The translations under genes and the position numbers were made by a program. 37,930 nucleotides of DNA from contig DATGIQ010000608.1 in the NCBI GenBank assembly GCA_035295665.1, positions 1 through 37,930 of the forward strand, read 5' to 3'. Below, in pieces: positions 27,484 through 35,893 of this stretch (positions are counted from its first letter, which is position 1; each line of letters begins with the position of its first letter). The notes under the pieces are model-generated. The model did not search any database. It was given only the letters and a program-made list of their open reading frames with translations, and was not told where the DNA came from. This DNA comes from DATGIQ01 sp035295665. Its GTDB lineage: Bacteria > Planctomycetota > Planctomycetia > Gemmatales > Gemmataceae.

Positions 27484-27878
27484 TCAAGCAGGCTCGGGGC
27501 ATCCTTCGCGGGCTTGTCCGGCTTGTGGGCGGCGAGTTCGAGCACGGCCAATTCATTGCCCTCGGCAGTTTACGCTGTTCGCCGACCAAAATTCGATCAA
27601 AGGAGCAGCCGGAAGCGCAGCTCCAAATAGAATGAAGCTACTTCTGTGTTGGCTGCAAGGGACCTCTTTCTCCCCGCTCTCGTGGCCAACGATGCAATCG
27701 TTTCCTCACGGTCTTCCACCAAGCGGAGGAAAGACGACCAGCGACCAAGGCCGGTTTCGACCACCGCCTCACCAAGCCCGTAGAAGCGGACAGGCGGAAG
27801 GTGGTGGAGAAGAAGCTCCGCCATTCGGCGCGGACAAGCGAGGAAACGGTAACCATCCGCTTGATCGAGAGGTACTCC
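27484..27878 (+). other. intergenic region without a recognisable gene
   Basis: About 395 bases lie between the GH13 stop and the candidate selenoprotein. Open frames exist but their translations (for example Lys/Arg/Ser-rich stretches around 27700-27870) resemble nothing I recognise. The last bases contain the GAGAGG ribosome site for the ATG at 27879. No terminator or RNA gene is seen. Confidence 0.5.
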
Positions 27879-28541
27879 ATGATGAACCGATCCGTTCCTC
27901 GGCGCCTGGCGACCCTGCTTGGCGCGCTCCTTCTCACTGGGGAGCTTCCTCAGTACACTTGGGCCGGCGTAGCCAACACGCGCAGAGGAAGCGGCTCAGC
28001 CAACACCGCGCACAATCGTGGCCACGGCCATGCGCTAGTCTTCGAAGTTCGCGGGGCCCAGTGAGGGGAAGTCAAGAGCCTCGGTCGAGGCAGCCCAAGC
28101 GAGCCAATGCCGTACTACCAAGGCGGGTCCGGGTCGGCTTATCCGGTGCTATCGTATCTGGATCGGATCGACGGTGTTGCATCCAGTCAGGTGAATGAAT
28201 CGGGCACACACCTCCGACTCTTCCTCCGGCCTGGCGCTGACCCGAAAAAAGTTGCCGGGGCGGTCCAGCGTGTGCTGAGTGAGCAAACCAAGGAACTCAT
28301 CCCGGTGCCGCTGGCCGGCGCTGCCACGGCCGCGGCAATGCAAAAAGAACAGTGGCAGGACAAGAACCAACTCGCTGAGTCCGCGGCAAGCGAAACGGCT
28401 AGTCGTTTGGGCCGCACGCCGATCCTGTTGATCGCGCTATTCCTCATCTGGTTGGCCATTGGCCTCTGCCTCCTTTGGTGGTGGTATCGCAGGAAATCGG
28501 CAGAAAACCATGGTGAGGCGTTGTGCCCCAACTCCCCTTGA
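27879..28541 (+). CDS. candidate selenoprotein: exported, C-terminally membrane-anchored, in-frame UGA at codon 62
   Basis: ATG 27879 follows GAGAGG and starts a signal peptide (MMNRSVPRRLATLLGALLLT, cleavage near residue 29). A single TGA at 28062-28064 interrupts the frame, which otherwise stays open for 220 codons to TGA 28539-28541. Read through, codon 62 would be Sec in VRGAQ-U-GEVKS. The part after the UGA looks genuinely coding: residues about 88-136 show helix-strand-helix (YPVLSYLDRIDGV, THLRLFLRPGAD, KKVAGAVQRVLSEQ). With the strand HALVFEVRGAQ this recalls a ferredoxin-like, heavy-metal-associated (HMA) fold, with Sec where HMA domains have their first Cys. A transmembrane helix (about 180-203) and a basic tail YRRK end the protein. 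A SECIS-like hairpin directly follows the UGA. The alternative is a pseudogene, or two genes at 27879-28064 and 28107-28541. Confidence 0.6.
28062..28091 (+). promoter_or_regulatory. SECIS-like element after the in-frame UGA at 28062
   Basis: The UGA at 28062-28064 is followed by a perfect hairpin: GCCTC (28078-28082), loop GGTC (28083-28086), GAGGC (28087-28091). The GGUC loop starts 18 bases after the UGA, the same spacing as in the formate dehydrogenase SECIS at 31251-31282. The loop sequence and spacing match bacterial SECIS elements bound by SelB. The stem is one pair shorter than in the formate dehydrogenase element. Confidence 0.6.
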
Positions 28542-28602
28542 TTCGTGCCGTTGGTTGGGCGCCCAGCCGCGAAACTGCTCAGCGCAAGAGCGCCAAGGAG
28601 GT

Positions 28603-29611
28603 TCAGAGGGTCTCCAGTACACCGCATGCGAGTGGCACACCGATCGACAGCCCGCTGAAGATGTGCAATGGCACAGTGCCGGCGGGGAGAGTGTCGCTTC
28701 CTCGGATCTCACGGGGCCAGCCACGGATCTCTTCGGTATCCCACGCGCGGGCACATCGGCGTTCAGCTCGGGTGTCGCAGGATGGCGGCTGCGCTACCAG
28801 CAGGTTGCAGACGAATCCTCCCATGAGGAGATCGGCCATGATGTATATCGTTATTGTGTAAGCCTCCGCCTTTGGCACGCCTTGCTCGATCGGGTACTTG
28901 CGGATGTAGTTGAGCAGAACGGGTCCCGCAATCCCTGCCGCGGACGAGGCGGTCAGCGCGTGATCGTGAATTGCCCCCACCTGCGTCGCGCCGAACAGGT
29001 CGCGCAGGTAAGCCGGGATCGTCGAAGAACCGCCGCCATCCATGCTGATGATCATGCCGTAGTCCAGTACAAATAGGACCACCAGGCCAAGCCGACCGGT
29101 CTGCGGCATCAGGCCATAGAGAACCGCGCCGAGTGCAAAGTAGACGGTATACGTGCTGCCGGCCCGGTGTCGGCAGGCGCACCATCAGAGCACCGAACAA
29201 CATGAAGCAGAAATAGATGGCATCCGTCGTGACAAACGTTTCCGTAACCCCCACCGAGGTCGGCGAGAAAAAGGCATCCATCAGCGCCCGCGCCAGCGGC
29301 GCACCGATCATGGCGCCACCACCAAATCCCAGGATCGCCTGGCCCGTCGCCATGCCGGGACGGTCGGGGAACCACTTGATGAGCGTCGAGACCGGCCAAA
29401 TGTAGCCGAGGCCCAGGCCGATACCGCCGAGCACGCCGTAGCCCAAGTACAGGAGCCAGATCTGGTGCAGCCCGACACCTACCGCGGAGATAAGAAAACC
29501 ACCGTAAGAACGGACATGGTGTTCCAGCACAAAGGCGAATGGGCTTATTGCCGTGAACGCCGGGCAAAAAACTTTCCCACATGGGGCCTCTCTTGCCAGT
29601 CCGACTGCCAT
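28603..29611 (-). pseudogene. decayed OFA-type (oxalate/formate antiporter-like) MFS transporter
   Basis: Two frames together give parts of one transporter. The N-terminal part (about 29530 to 29163) reads ISAVGVGLHQIWLLYLG, GIGLGLGYIWPVSTLIKWFPD, GMATGQAILGFGGGAMIG and TDAIYFCFMLFGALMVRLP, i.e. helices about 3-6. At about 29160 it changes frame to TYTVYFALGAVLYGLMPQTG, MIISMDGGGSSTIPAYLRDLF and GVPKAEAYTITIYIMADLL, i.e. helices about 10-12. Helices 1-2 and roughly 150 central residues are missing, so an internal deletion fused the ends out of frame. Several substitutions in conserved positions also look like decay. The family transports formate, oxalate or other carboxylates, which is suggestive beside a formate dehydrogenase operon. 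The recognisable sequence ends near 28790. Confidence 0.85.
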
Positions 29612-29730
29612 CGCGCTGATCGGTCCGGCTTGTCAATCAAAATGAAAAGAATCTGGTGCATATAATGTTCCAACGGCAATGACGCCGATAGCCGTCTTCC
29701 CCCAGCGCAGTCCGCGCCCCCTGGTGCTGC

Positions 29731-29747
29731 TGGCACAATACTTGCAT
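29731..29747 (+). promoter_or_regulatory. sigma-54 (RpoN) type promoter for fdhD-fdhA-fdhB-nrfD
   Basis: TGGCAC (29731-29736), five bases, then TTGCAT (29742-29747) reproduces the -24/-12 consensus, with GG (29732-29733) and GC (29744-29745) exactly 12 bases apart. The start point would be near 29756, leaving a leader of about 32 bases before the TTG start of fdhD. RpoN control also drives the E. coli formate hydrogenlyase genes. No enhancer site could be identified. Confidence 0.7.
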
Positions 29748-29788
29748 CAATATATCTGGAGCCCTGTCATCCATGTGGAGGGCAGACC

Positions 29789-30688
29789 TTGTCCGCACGC
29801 AATTCAAGCTCAGGGGCCTTCGACCCGACCACCGTGCTCATCCGCACCTCGAGTGTGAGTGATATCGGGCCGGCCATCCATTCCGACTTCTTGGCCGTGG
29901 AAGAGCCGTTGGAAATTCGTCTCGCTTGTGACCGCGCAGGGCGCCGACAGCACCATGCTGTCTCCGTTACGATGCGTACCCCGGGGCACGATGAGGAGCT
30001 GGCGGTCGGTTTTCTCTTCACCGAAGGGATCGTGACCGAACGTGAGCAAATCCTCGGCGTCCACGCTTGCCGGAGAGGAAACGTCGTCCGCGTGGATCTC
30101 CGTCCCGGCGTTGCCGTGGAGCTGGGGAAATTGGAGCGGCACTTCTACAGCGCGTCGAGTTGCGGCGTGTGCGGCAAGGCATCCCTGGATGCGGTCCGCG
30201 TGGTTGCACATGCCCGGCCTTTCGACGGCCAGCCCGTCGTGGAAGCGTCGGTGATCCAGCGTTTGCCGGAAACCCTGCGGGCGGCCCAGGTCGTCTTCGA
30301 CCGCACCGGCGGCCTACACGCGGCTGCCCTGTTCGATGTTGGTGGCAACCTGCTGGAGCTCCGCGAAGACGTCGGCCGGCACAACGCCCTGGATAAGCTC
30401 ATCGGCGCCCAGTTCCTTGCCGGCCGCACACCGTTGCGGGACGGTGTCCTGCTCGTGAGCGGTCGGGTCAGCTTCGAACTGGTGCAAAAGGCAGCCGTCG
30501 CGGGCATCCCGATCCTCGCCGCGATCGGCGCCCCGTCCAGCCTGGCGGTCGACCTGGCGCGTGAAGATGGGCTTTCCCTACTCGGCTTTGTCCGCCGCGA
30601 ACGTTTCAACGCCTACACGGGCGCCGACCGTATCCGGATGAAAGAGACCGCCGCCCTTGAGGAGCGCCAGCCTCTCGCGCTGGTTTGA
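29789..30688 (+). CDS. fdhD: formate dehydrogenase accessory sulfurtransferase FdhD
   Basis: The 299-residue product starts at TTG 29789, with GGAGGG six bases upstream; no in-frame ATG fits. The first ~30 residues are variable. The core shows FdhD signatures: AVEEPLEIRLACD, MRTPGHDEELAVGFLFTEGIV, the catalytic loop SSCGVCGKASLD (Cys125 and Cys128), DRTGGLHAAALFD, REDVGRHNALDKLIG, and near the end GAPSSLAVDLAREDGLSLLGFVR with RFNAYT. FdhD transfers sulfur from the cysteine desulfurase IscS to the molybdenum cofactor and is required for active formate dehydrogenase. It is the first gene of the operon, 22 bases before fdhA, and probably transcribed from the sigma-54 promoter at 29731. Confidence 0.96.
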   Translation: MSARNSSSGAFDPTTVLIRTSSVSDIGPAIHSDFLAVEEPLEIRLACDRAGRRQHHAVSVTMRTPGHDEELAVGFLFTEGIVTEREQILGVHACRRGNVVRVDLRPGVAVELGKLERHFYSASSCGVCGKASLDAVRVVAHARPFDGQPVVEASVIQRLPETLRAAQVVFDRTGGLHAAALFDVGGNLLELREDVGRHNALDKLIGAQFLAGRTPLRDGVLLVSGRVSFELVQKAAVAGIPILAAIGAPSSLAVDLAREDGLSLLGFVRRERFNAYTGADRIRMKETAALEERQPLALV

Positions 30689-30710
30689 TGGTCCACTGGG
30701 AGGAACCGAC

Positions 30711-33700
30711 GTGTTCCACCTCGATCTCACCAACACACGAAACTCCGAGCGCTTGAAGGAACAGCCCTTCAGCCAGCAAACGTCAGCGAAGTCCTCGCGG
30801 CTGCGCGGCGCCACCGTCACGGCTGGTGTCTGCCCATACTGCGCCGTCGGCTGCGGTCAGCTGATCTACACCAAGGCCGGCCAACTTATCGACATCGAAG
30901 GCGACCCGCGCAGTCCCATCAATGAAGGCACGCTCTGTCCCAAGGGGGCCAACTCGTTCCAGCTAGCCGTCAACCCACACCGGGTCACCCACGTTTTGTA
31001 TCGCGCTCCTTACTCCGACCGCTGGGAACAAAAGTCGCTCGACTGGGCCCTTGATCAAATCGCACAGCACGTCAAGGCTGCACGGGATGCGGACTTTGTC
31101 ACAACGGACCAGCACGGGCGGCGCTTAAATGCCTTGCGTTCCGTCGGAACCCTGGGCGGCGCGACGCTCGATATCGAAGAAAACTATCTGATGAAGAAGC
31201 TGTTCGGCGGCGGCCTGGGGATCGTCTCAATCGAGAACCAGGCGCGGATATGACACAGCGCTTCGGTGCCCGGTCTGGGCGCGTCGTTCGGCCGCGGGGC
31301 AGCCACCACGTACCAGCAAGACCTCGCCAACAGCGACTGCATCCTGTTCATGGGCTCCAACATGGCCGAGGCTCACCCGGTGGGTTTCCGCTGGCCCTTG
31401 AAAGCCAAGGAGCGGGGGGCAACGTTGATCCATGTCGACCCGCGCTTCACGCGCATGTCCGCCTTGTGCGATGTCTTCGTTGGCATCCGCGTCGGCAGCG
31501 ATGTGGCCTTCCTTGGCGGTCTCGTCAACTATGTCCTCAGCAACGAGTGCTGGTTCCGGGAATATGTCCTGGCCTACACCAATGCCTCCACCATCATCCA
31601 GGAGGGGTTCCAGGACACCGAGGATCTGGGGGGTCTCTTCAGTGGCTACGACCCCACGCAGGGCAAGTACGACGCCAAGGAGGGACACTGGGGTTACGAA
31701 GGCGCGGCCAGCGAGCAAGGTGGCGAGGGCAAGGGGGACGCGTCACAGAAACGCGACCACGGCGTCCACGGTTATGGGCTCATGGGCGGGGCGACCTCTC
31801 ACGCCTCGCCGCGCGCGGACATGACCAATGCACCGGAGGGCCAACCCCCGCGCGACCCAACCTTGCAACACCCGCGCTGCATCATGCAGATTCTGCGGCG
31901 CCACTTTGCCCGCTACACTCCTGAAGCGGTCGCGCGGATCTGCGGCTGCACCGAGCAAGAGTTCTTGCGCGTGGCCGAGCTGCTGCGTGCCAATTCCGGG
32001 CGCGAACGGACCAGTGCCATCGTCTACGCCGTCGGCTGGACGCAACACACCATCGGTGTGCAGATCATCCGCACCGCCGGCATTCTGCAATTATTGCTCG
32101 GCAATATCGGCCGCCCCGGCGGCGGGATCATGGCGATGCGTGGCCACTCCAGCATCCAGGGCTCGACGGACATCTCGACCCTGTACGATCTTCTGCCGGG
32201 CTATCTGCCGCAGCCAGCCGCGGATAAAGGCCACGACACGCTGGACAACTATGTCGCCCACGAGGGGCTCCCAACGGGCTACTGGGCCAACTTCCGCAAA
32301 TTCATCGTGAGCCTCCTCAAGGCGTGGTACGGCGACGCTGCGACTGCCGCCAACGACTACGCCTTCTCCTGGCTGCCGCGCATCGACGACGATTATTCGC
32401 AGCTGCCGACCTTTGATCGTATGGCCCGCGGCGAAATGAAGGGCTACTTCCTTTTCGGTCAGAACCCTGGCGGCGGTGGCCCCAACGCCGGACTGCATCG
32501 CGCTGGCCTGCGCAATCTTAATTGGCTCGTCGTCTTGGACTGGTTCGAAACCGAAAGTGCCGTCTTCTGGAAAAGTGACCCGCACGGCCCGCCGCCCGGC
32601 TCCGTGAAGACGGAAGTGTTCCTGATCCCCGCCGCCACCAGCCCGGAAAAGGACGGCACCCTGACCAACACCCAGCGTCTCCTCCAGTGGCATTCCAAGG
32701 CCGTCGATCCGCCCGAGGATTGCCGTTCCGACGCCTGGTTTGTCTATCAATTGGGCAAACGCCTTCGGCAGCTCTATACCGATTCGACCGACCCGCGCGA
32801 TCAGCCCCTACTCTCCTTGACCTGGAACTACGACTTCGACGAACCGGAGCCTCTGCCGAACGGTACACGTAGCCGAATTGACGGCGAGCCGGATATGGAA
32901 AAGATCTTGCAGGAGATCAACGGCTACGAATTCGTGAGTGGCGGGGTGGTGAGTGGTGAGTCGTCGGAAGCTTCCTCATCCACTGCCCATCACTCACTAC
33001 TCCCCACACGTCTCCTCACGGGCTTCTCGGAGCTGAAGGACGACGGCACGACGGCGTGCGGCTGCTGGGTTTATAGCGGCGTCTTTCCGAAGCCGGGCCG
33101 CAACCGCGCCCGCGAGCGCAAGCTCGGCGACAACCCGCTCCAGCCGGAGTGGGGCTTTGCCTGGCCGCACAACCGCCGCATCATGTACAACCGTGCCTCG
33201 GCCGATCCCCAGGGCCGGCCGTGGTCGGAGCGGAAAAAGCTGATCTGGTGGGACAGCGCTCGCCGCCGCTGGGTTGGCGACGACGAGCCTGACTTTGACC
33301 CCGCCAAGCCGCCCGACTACCAGCCCCCGCCCGGTGCAGCGGGCATGGCCGCCCTCGCCGGTACTCAGCCGTTCATCATGAAGCCCGACGGCCTCGGCTG
33401 GCTCTACGCCCCGGGGGCTGTCAAGGACGGACCGCTGCCAACGCATTACGAGCCGGTTGAGTCGCCACTGGGTAACCTTCTGTACCCCAGACAGACACGG
33501 AGCCCGACGGTCCGCACGTTCCCCGGTCCGCTCAACGCGCTGGCTCTTACGCCGACCGCGGAGTATCCGATCGTGGCGACCACGTTTCGTCTCACCGAGC
33601 ATTACCTGAGCGGGCCGATGAGCCGGTTCAACAGCTGGCTAAATGAACTCCAGCCCGAGATGTTTGTCGAGCTCAGCCCGGAACTGGCGGCGGAGTATGG

Positions 33701-34082
33701 CATTGTACATGGCGGTTGGTTGACGGTGCGCTCGCCGCGTGGCAGGCTTACGGCCCGCGCGATGGTGACGCGGCGTTTGCGGCCGCTGCGGATCGATGAC
33801 CGGATCGTGCATCAGATCGGCTTGCCCTTCCACTGGGCATTCGCTGGCGAAACGGTAGGCGGCAACGCCAACGACCTCACCGCGCTGCTAGCCGACCCCA
33901 ACGTGAGCATGCACGAGGCCAAGGTCTTCGCTTGCCGGCTCGAGGCCGGCCAACACGACGGCCGGTTTCCTGAGCCGACCAAGCGTCCCGGCGGCTGGCC
34001 GATCGCCGGTCCGGTACCCGATACGCCCGATGCCGCCCAGCCCGAGGGGAAATTCACGCATGGCTTCCACCGCCACAGTTAA
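30711..34082 (+). CDS. fdhA: formate dehydrogenase alpha subunit, selenocysteine-containing (UGA at codon 181)
   Basis: Start GTG 30711 has GGGAGGA six bases upstream. The 1123-residue product of the molybdopterin oxidoreductase superfamily binds a 4Fe-4S cluster through CPYCAVGC (Cys41, Cys44, Cys48) and CPKGA (Cys76), and a Mo- or W-bis-MGD cofactor. It oxidises formate to CO2. TGA at 31251-31253 lies exactly where formate dehydrogenase-N enzymes have catalytic Sec (ENQARI-U-HSASV), and the same frame continues with FGRGAATTYQ and AEAHPVGFRW, so it is decoded, not a stop. A SECIS hairpin follows. Later motifs are DPRFTRMSALCD, RDPTLQHPRC, GWTQHTIGVQIIRTAGILQL and the C-terminal dinucleotide domain (FVELSPELAAEYGI). 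Unlike E. coli FdnG there is no Tat signal, so the subunit is probably cytoplasmic. Two insertions, near residues 320-370 and 740-765, are unusual. Confidence 0.96.
31251..31282 (+). promoter_or_regulatory. SECIS element of formate dehydrogenase
   Basis: UGA (31251-31253) is followed after 12 bases by a hairpin with stem GTGCCC (31266-31271) and GGGCGC (31277-31282; one G-U pair) and loop GGTCT (31272-31276). The GGUCU apical loop and spacing match the E. coli fdhF/fdnG elements bound by SelB. The element lies inside the coding sequence, as is normal in bacteria. Confidence 0.9.
32935..33010 (+). repeat. imperfect palindromic insertion inside fdhA
   Basis: The sequence is an imperfect inverted repeat centred on GGAAGCTTCC (32966-32975), with arms rich in GTGAGTGG and CACTCAC (GGGGTGGTGAGTGGTGAG against CACTCACTACTCCCC). 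It adds an in-frame Ser/Gly/His-rich linker (SGGVVSGESSEASSSTAHHS) between NGYEF and the conserved LLTGFSELKDDGTTACGCW. Base composition and peptide differ from the rest of the gene, suggesting an in-frame insertion of a small mobile palindrome. Confidence 0.6.
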
Positions 34083-35019
34083 GGAACTGGAACTGTCCGC
34101 CTTGCCGCCGGCGTCACCTCCGGCGCACAGCCGGCCGCCGGCCTTGCTGGCACGGATCCTCGGTCCTTTCCGCCGTGGCCGCCCACCGCAGCCCCAGCCG
34201 ACGACCGGCTTTTACACCGATACGACGCTTTGTATCGGCTGCAAGGCATGCGAGGTCGCCTGCAAGCAGTGGAATCAACTCTCCGCCGACGGCTTGAGCT
34301 GGAGCGGGAATAGCTACGACAATACGCAAACGCTCTCGGCAACAACATGGCGGCATGTCAAATTCATCGAGCAGTTTCCCGAGGACGGCCACAACGGGCG
34401 TATTCCGCTGGGCATCGCGTCCGGCCCCGACCGCCCTCCTGACGGCGCCCCGGCAGGCCGCTGGCTGATGATGAGCGATGTCTGCAAGCACTGTGTCGCG
34501 GCCCCTTGCGAGCAATCCTGTCCGACCGGTGCGATCCTGTACAACGAATTTGCCAACGTTTACATTCAGCCGGACATTTGCAATGGCTGTGGCTATTGCG
34601 TGGCCGCTTGCCCGTTCGGTGTCATCACGCGCAGCGAGATCGATGGCCATGCCCACAAGTGTACGCTCTGTTACGACCGGCAGCGGGATGGCCTGGTGCC
34701 GGCGTGTGCCAAGGCGTGCCCGACGGCGTCGATTCAGTTTGGCCCGCTCGATGACCTGCGGGAGCGGGCGCGGAATCGCGTCGAGGAGCTGCACCGACGC
34801 GGCGTCCAGGGCGCCTACCTCTACGGCGACAGGGCTACCGAAACCTACTCCGCGCTGAATGCCTTCTACCTGCTGGTGGACCGCCCCGCGACGTACGGCT
34901 TGCCGGAGGCACCGTTCAATCCCTGGCTCCACATGAGCGGGGATTACGTCCGTTCGTTCCTGAGCGGGCTGGTGGCCCTCGCCGTCCTGCTGGTTGTCCT
35001 GCTGCTCGGGAGGCTCTGA
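34060..35019 (+). CDS. fdhB: formate dehydrogenase iron-sulfur (beta) subunit
   Basis: The 319-residue product starts at ATG 34060, with GAGGGGA nine bases upstream and a 23-base overlap with fdhA. After a Pro-rich leader (residues 15-50) come four ferredoxin-type cysteine groups: CIGCKACEVACKQWN (Cys58, 61, 64, 68), CKHCVAAPCEQSCP, CNGCGYCVAACPFGV, and CTLC with ACAKACP. These bind four 4Fe-4S clusters, as in FdnH/FdoH. A C-terminal hydrophobic helix (VRSFLSGLVALAVLLVVLLL) anchors it in the membrane. It would pass electrons from the alpha subunit to the NrfD subunit encoded one base downstream. The fold and role are well known from formate dehydrogenase-N. Confidence 0.95.
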   Translation: MASTATVKELELSALPPASPPAHSRPPALLARILGPFRRGRPPQPQPTTGFYTDTTLCIGCKACEVACKQWNQLSADGLSWSGNSYDNTQTLSATTWRHVKFIEQFPEDGHNGRIPLGIASGPDRPPDGAPAGRWLMMSDVCKHCVAAPCEQSCPTGAILYNEFANVYIQPDICNGCGYCVAACPFGVITRSEIDGHAHKCTLCYDRQRDGLVPACAKACPTASIQFGPLDDLRERARNRVEELHRRGVQGAYLYGDRATETYSALNAFYLLVDRPATYGLPEAPFNPWLHMSGDYVRSFLSGLVALAVLLVVLLLGRL

Positions 35020-35020
35020 G

Positions 35021-35893
35021 ATGGCGACCGATACCGCACTTCGGAGCGTTGGTTACGCTCAGCAAGAGCCGATCAAGGCGCCGCCCTGGCATGCGCTCGT
35101 AGTCTGGGATCTGTTGTTCAATGGATTGACCACGGGACTTTTCCTGGCCGCGGCCTTCGCTGAGTTGGTCTGGCCGAATCTGTTCACTCCGTTGGCGAAG
35201 GTTGCCTACCCGGTGGCACTCGTTTTCCTCATTGCCGACCTCGTGCTGTTGGTGCTGGACCTGGGCGACTGGTCGCGCTTTCATCACATGCTGCGCATGT
35301 TTAAGCCGGCGTCGCCGATGTCCGTTGGGGTCTGGAGCCTGATCGTGTACGCGCTACCGCTGACCGTAGCGACGGTGCTCAGCCTGTTACCGCGCGGAGC
35401 GGCCTTGGAATGGGTTCGCGCTGTGGCGCTTGTCCTGGGCCTTGTGCCGGGGCTTGCCTCGGCGGCTTACAAAGGGGTCCTCCTGAGCACTAGCGCTCAG
35501 CCGGGTTGGCGAGATGCCCGCTGGCTGGGCGGCTACCTAACGAGCGGAGCGATCGTGCTGGGCTGTGCCGAATTGGTAGTGCTGGCTTACCTGATGGGGC
35601 AAGTGCAGGCCGTGCGGATCCTGCGGCCGGCACTCGGCGCCCTTCTCGTCGTCCATTCGATCCCGTTGATCCAATTGTATGGGGCGCTCAGACCAGCGAT
35701 CGATCGAGTGCTCACTCTCCTGGTGATCGTTAGCGGTTTGCTCCTTCCTCTTTGGCTCGTGATTGTTGGAACTGAGCCGGCGTGGATGGTGGCTGCTGCA
35801 GTCCTGATCATCCTTGGAAGCCTGGCCAGCCGCTTTGCCCTTCTCCAGATCCCACATCGAAGTGGGTTCATGAACCGCTCTGCTGCCAAATGA
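35021..35893 (+). CDS. nrfD: NrfD/PsrC-type membrane quinone-interacting subunit
   Basis: The product is 290 residues; ATG 35021 lies one base after the fdhB stop, with GGGAGG at 35008. About eight to nine hydrophobic helices cover the chain. The N-terminal WHALVVWDLLFNGLTTGLFL and the PVALVFLIADLVLLVLDLGDWSRFHHML segment are typical of the NrfD/PsrC family, which accepts or donates electrons at the quinone pool without heme. It replaces the cytochrome b gamma subunit of E. coli formate dehydrogenase-N. Electron flow from formate to quinone is the expected direction. Its last 26 bases overlap the end of convergent fhcC. Confidence 0.92.
   Translation: MATDTALRSVGYAQQEPIKAPPWHALVVWDLLFNGLTTGLFLAAAFAELVWPNLFTPLAKVAYPVALVFLIADLVLLVLDLGDWSRFHHMLRMFKPASPMSVGVWSLIVYALPLTVATVLSLLPRGAALEWVRAVALVLGLVPGLASAAYKGVLLSTSAQPGWRDARWLGGYLTSGAIVLGCAELVVLAYLMGQVQAVRILRPALGALLVVHSIPLIQLYGALRPAIDRVLTLLVIVSGLLLPLWLVIVGTEPAWMVAAAVLIILGSLASRFALLQIPHRSGFMNRSAAK

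Noticed and set aside
27597..27878. Possible gene remnant upstream of the candidate selenoprotein
   Set aside because: Translations in all frames are low-similarity Lys/Arg/Ser-rich strings with no recognisable family.
28107..28541. Stand-alone gene starting at ATG 28107
   Set aside because: It is in the same frame as the signal-peptide ORF upstream, separated only by one TGA, and lacks a clear ribosome site. Kept only as an alternative to the selenoprotein reading.
31251..31253. Premature stop or pseudogene in formate dehydrogenase
   Set aside because: The TGA is at the catalytic Sec position, the frame and conserved motifs continue without a break, and a GGUCU SECIS hairpin follows.
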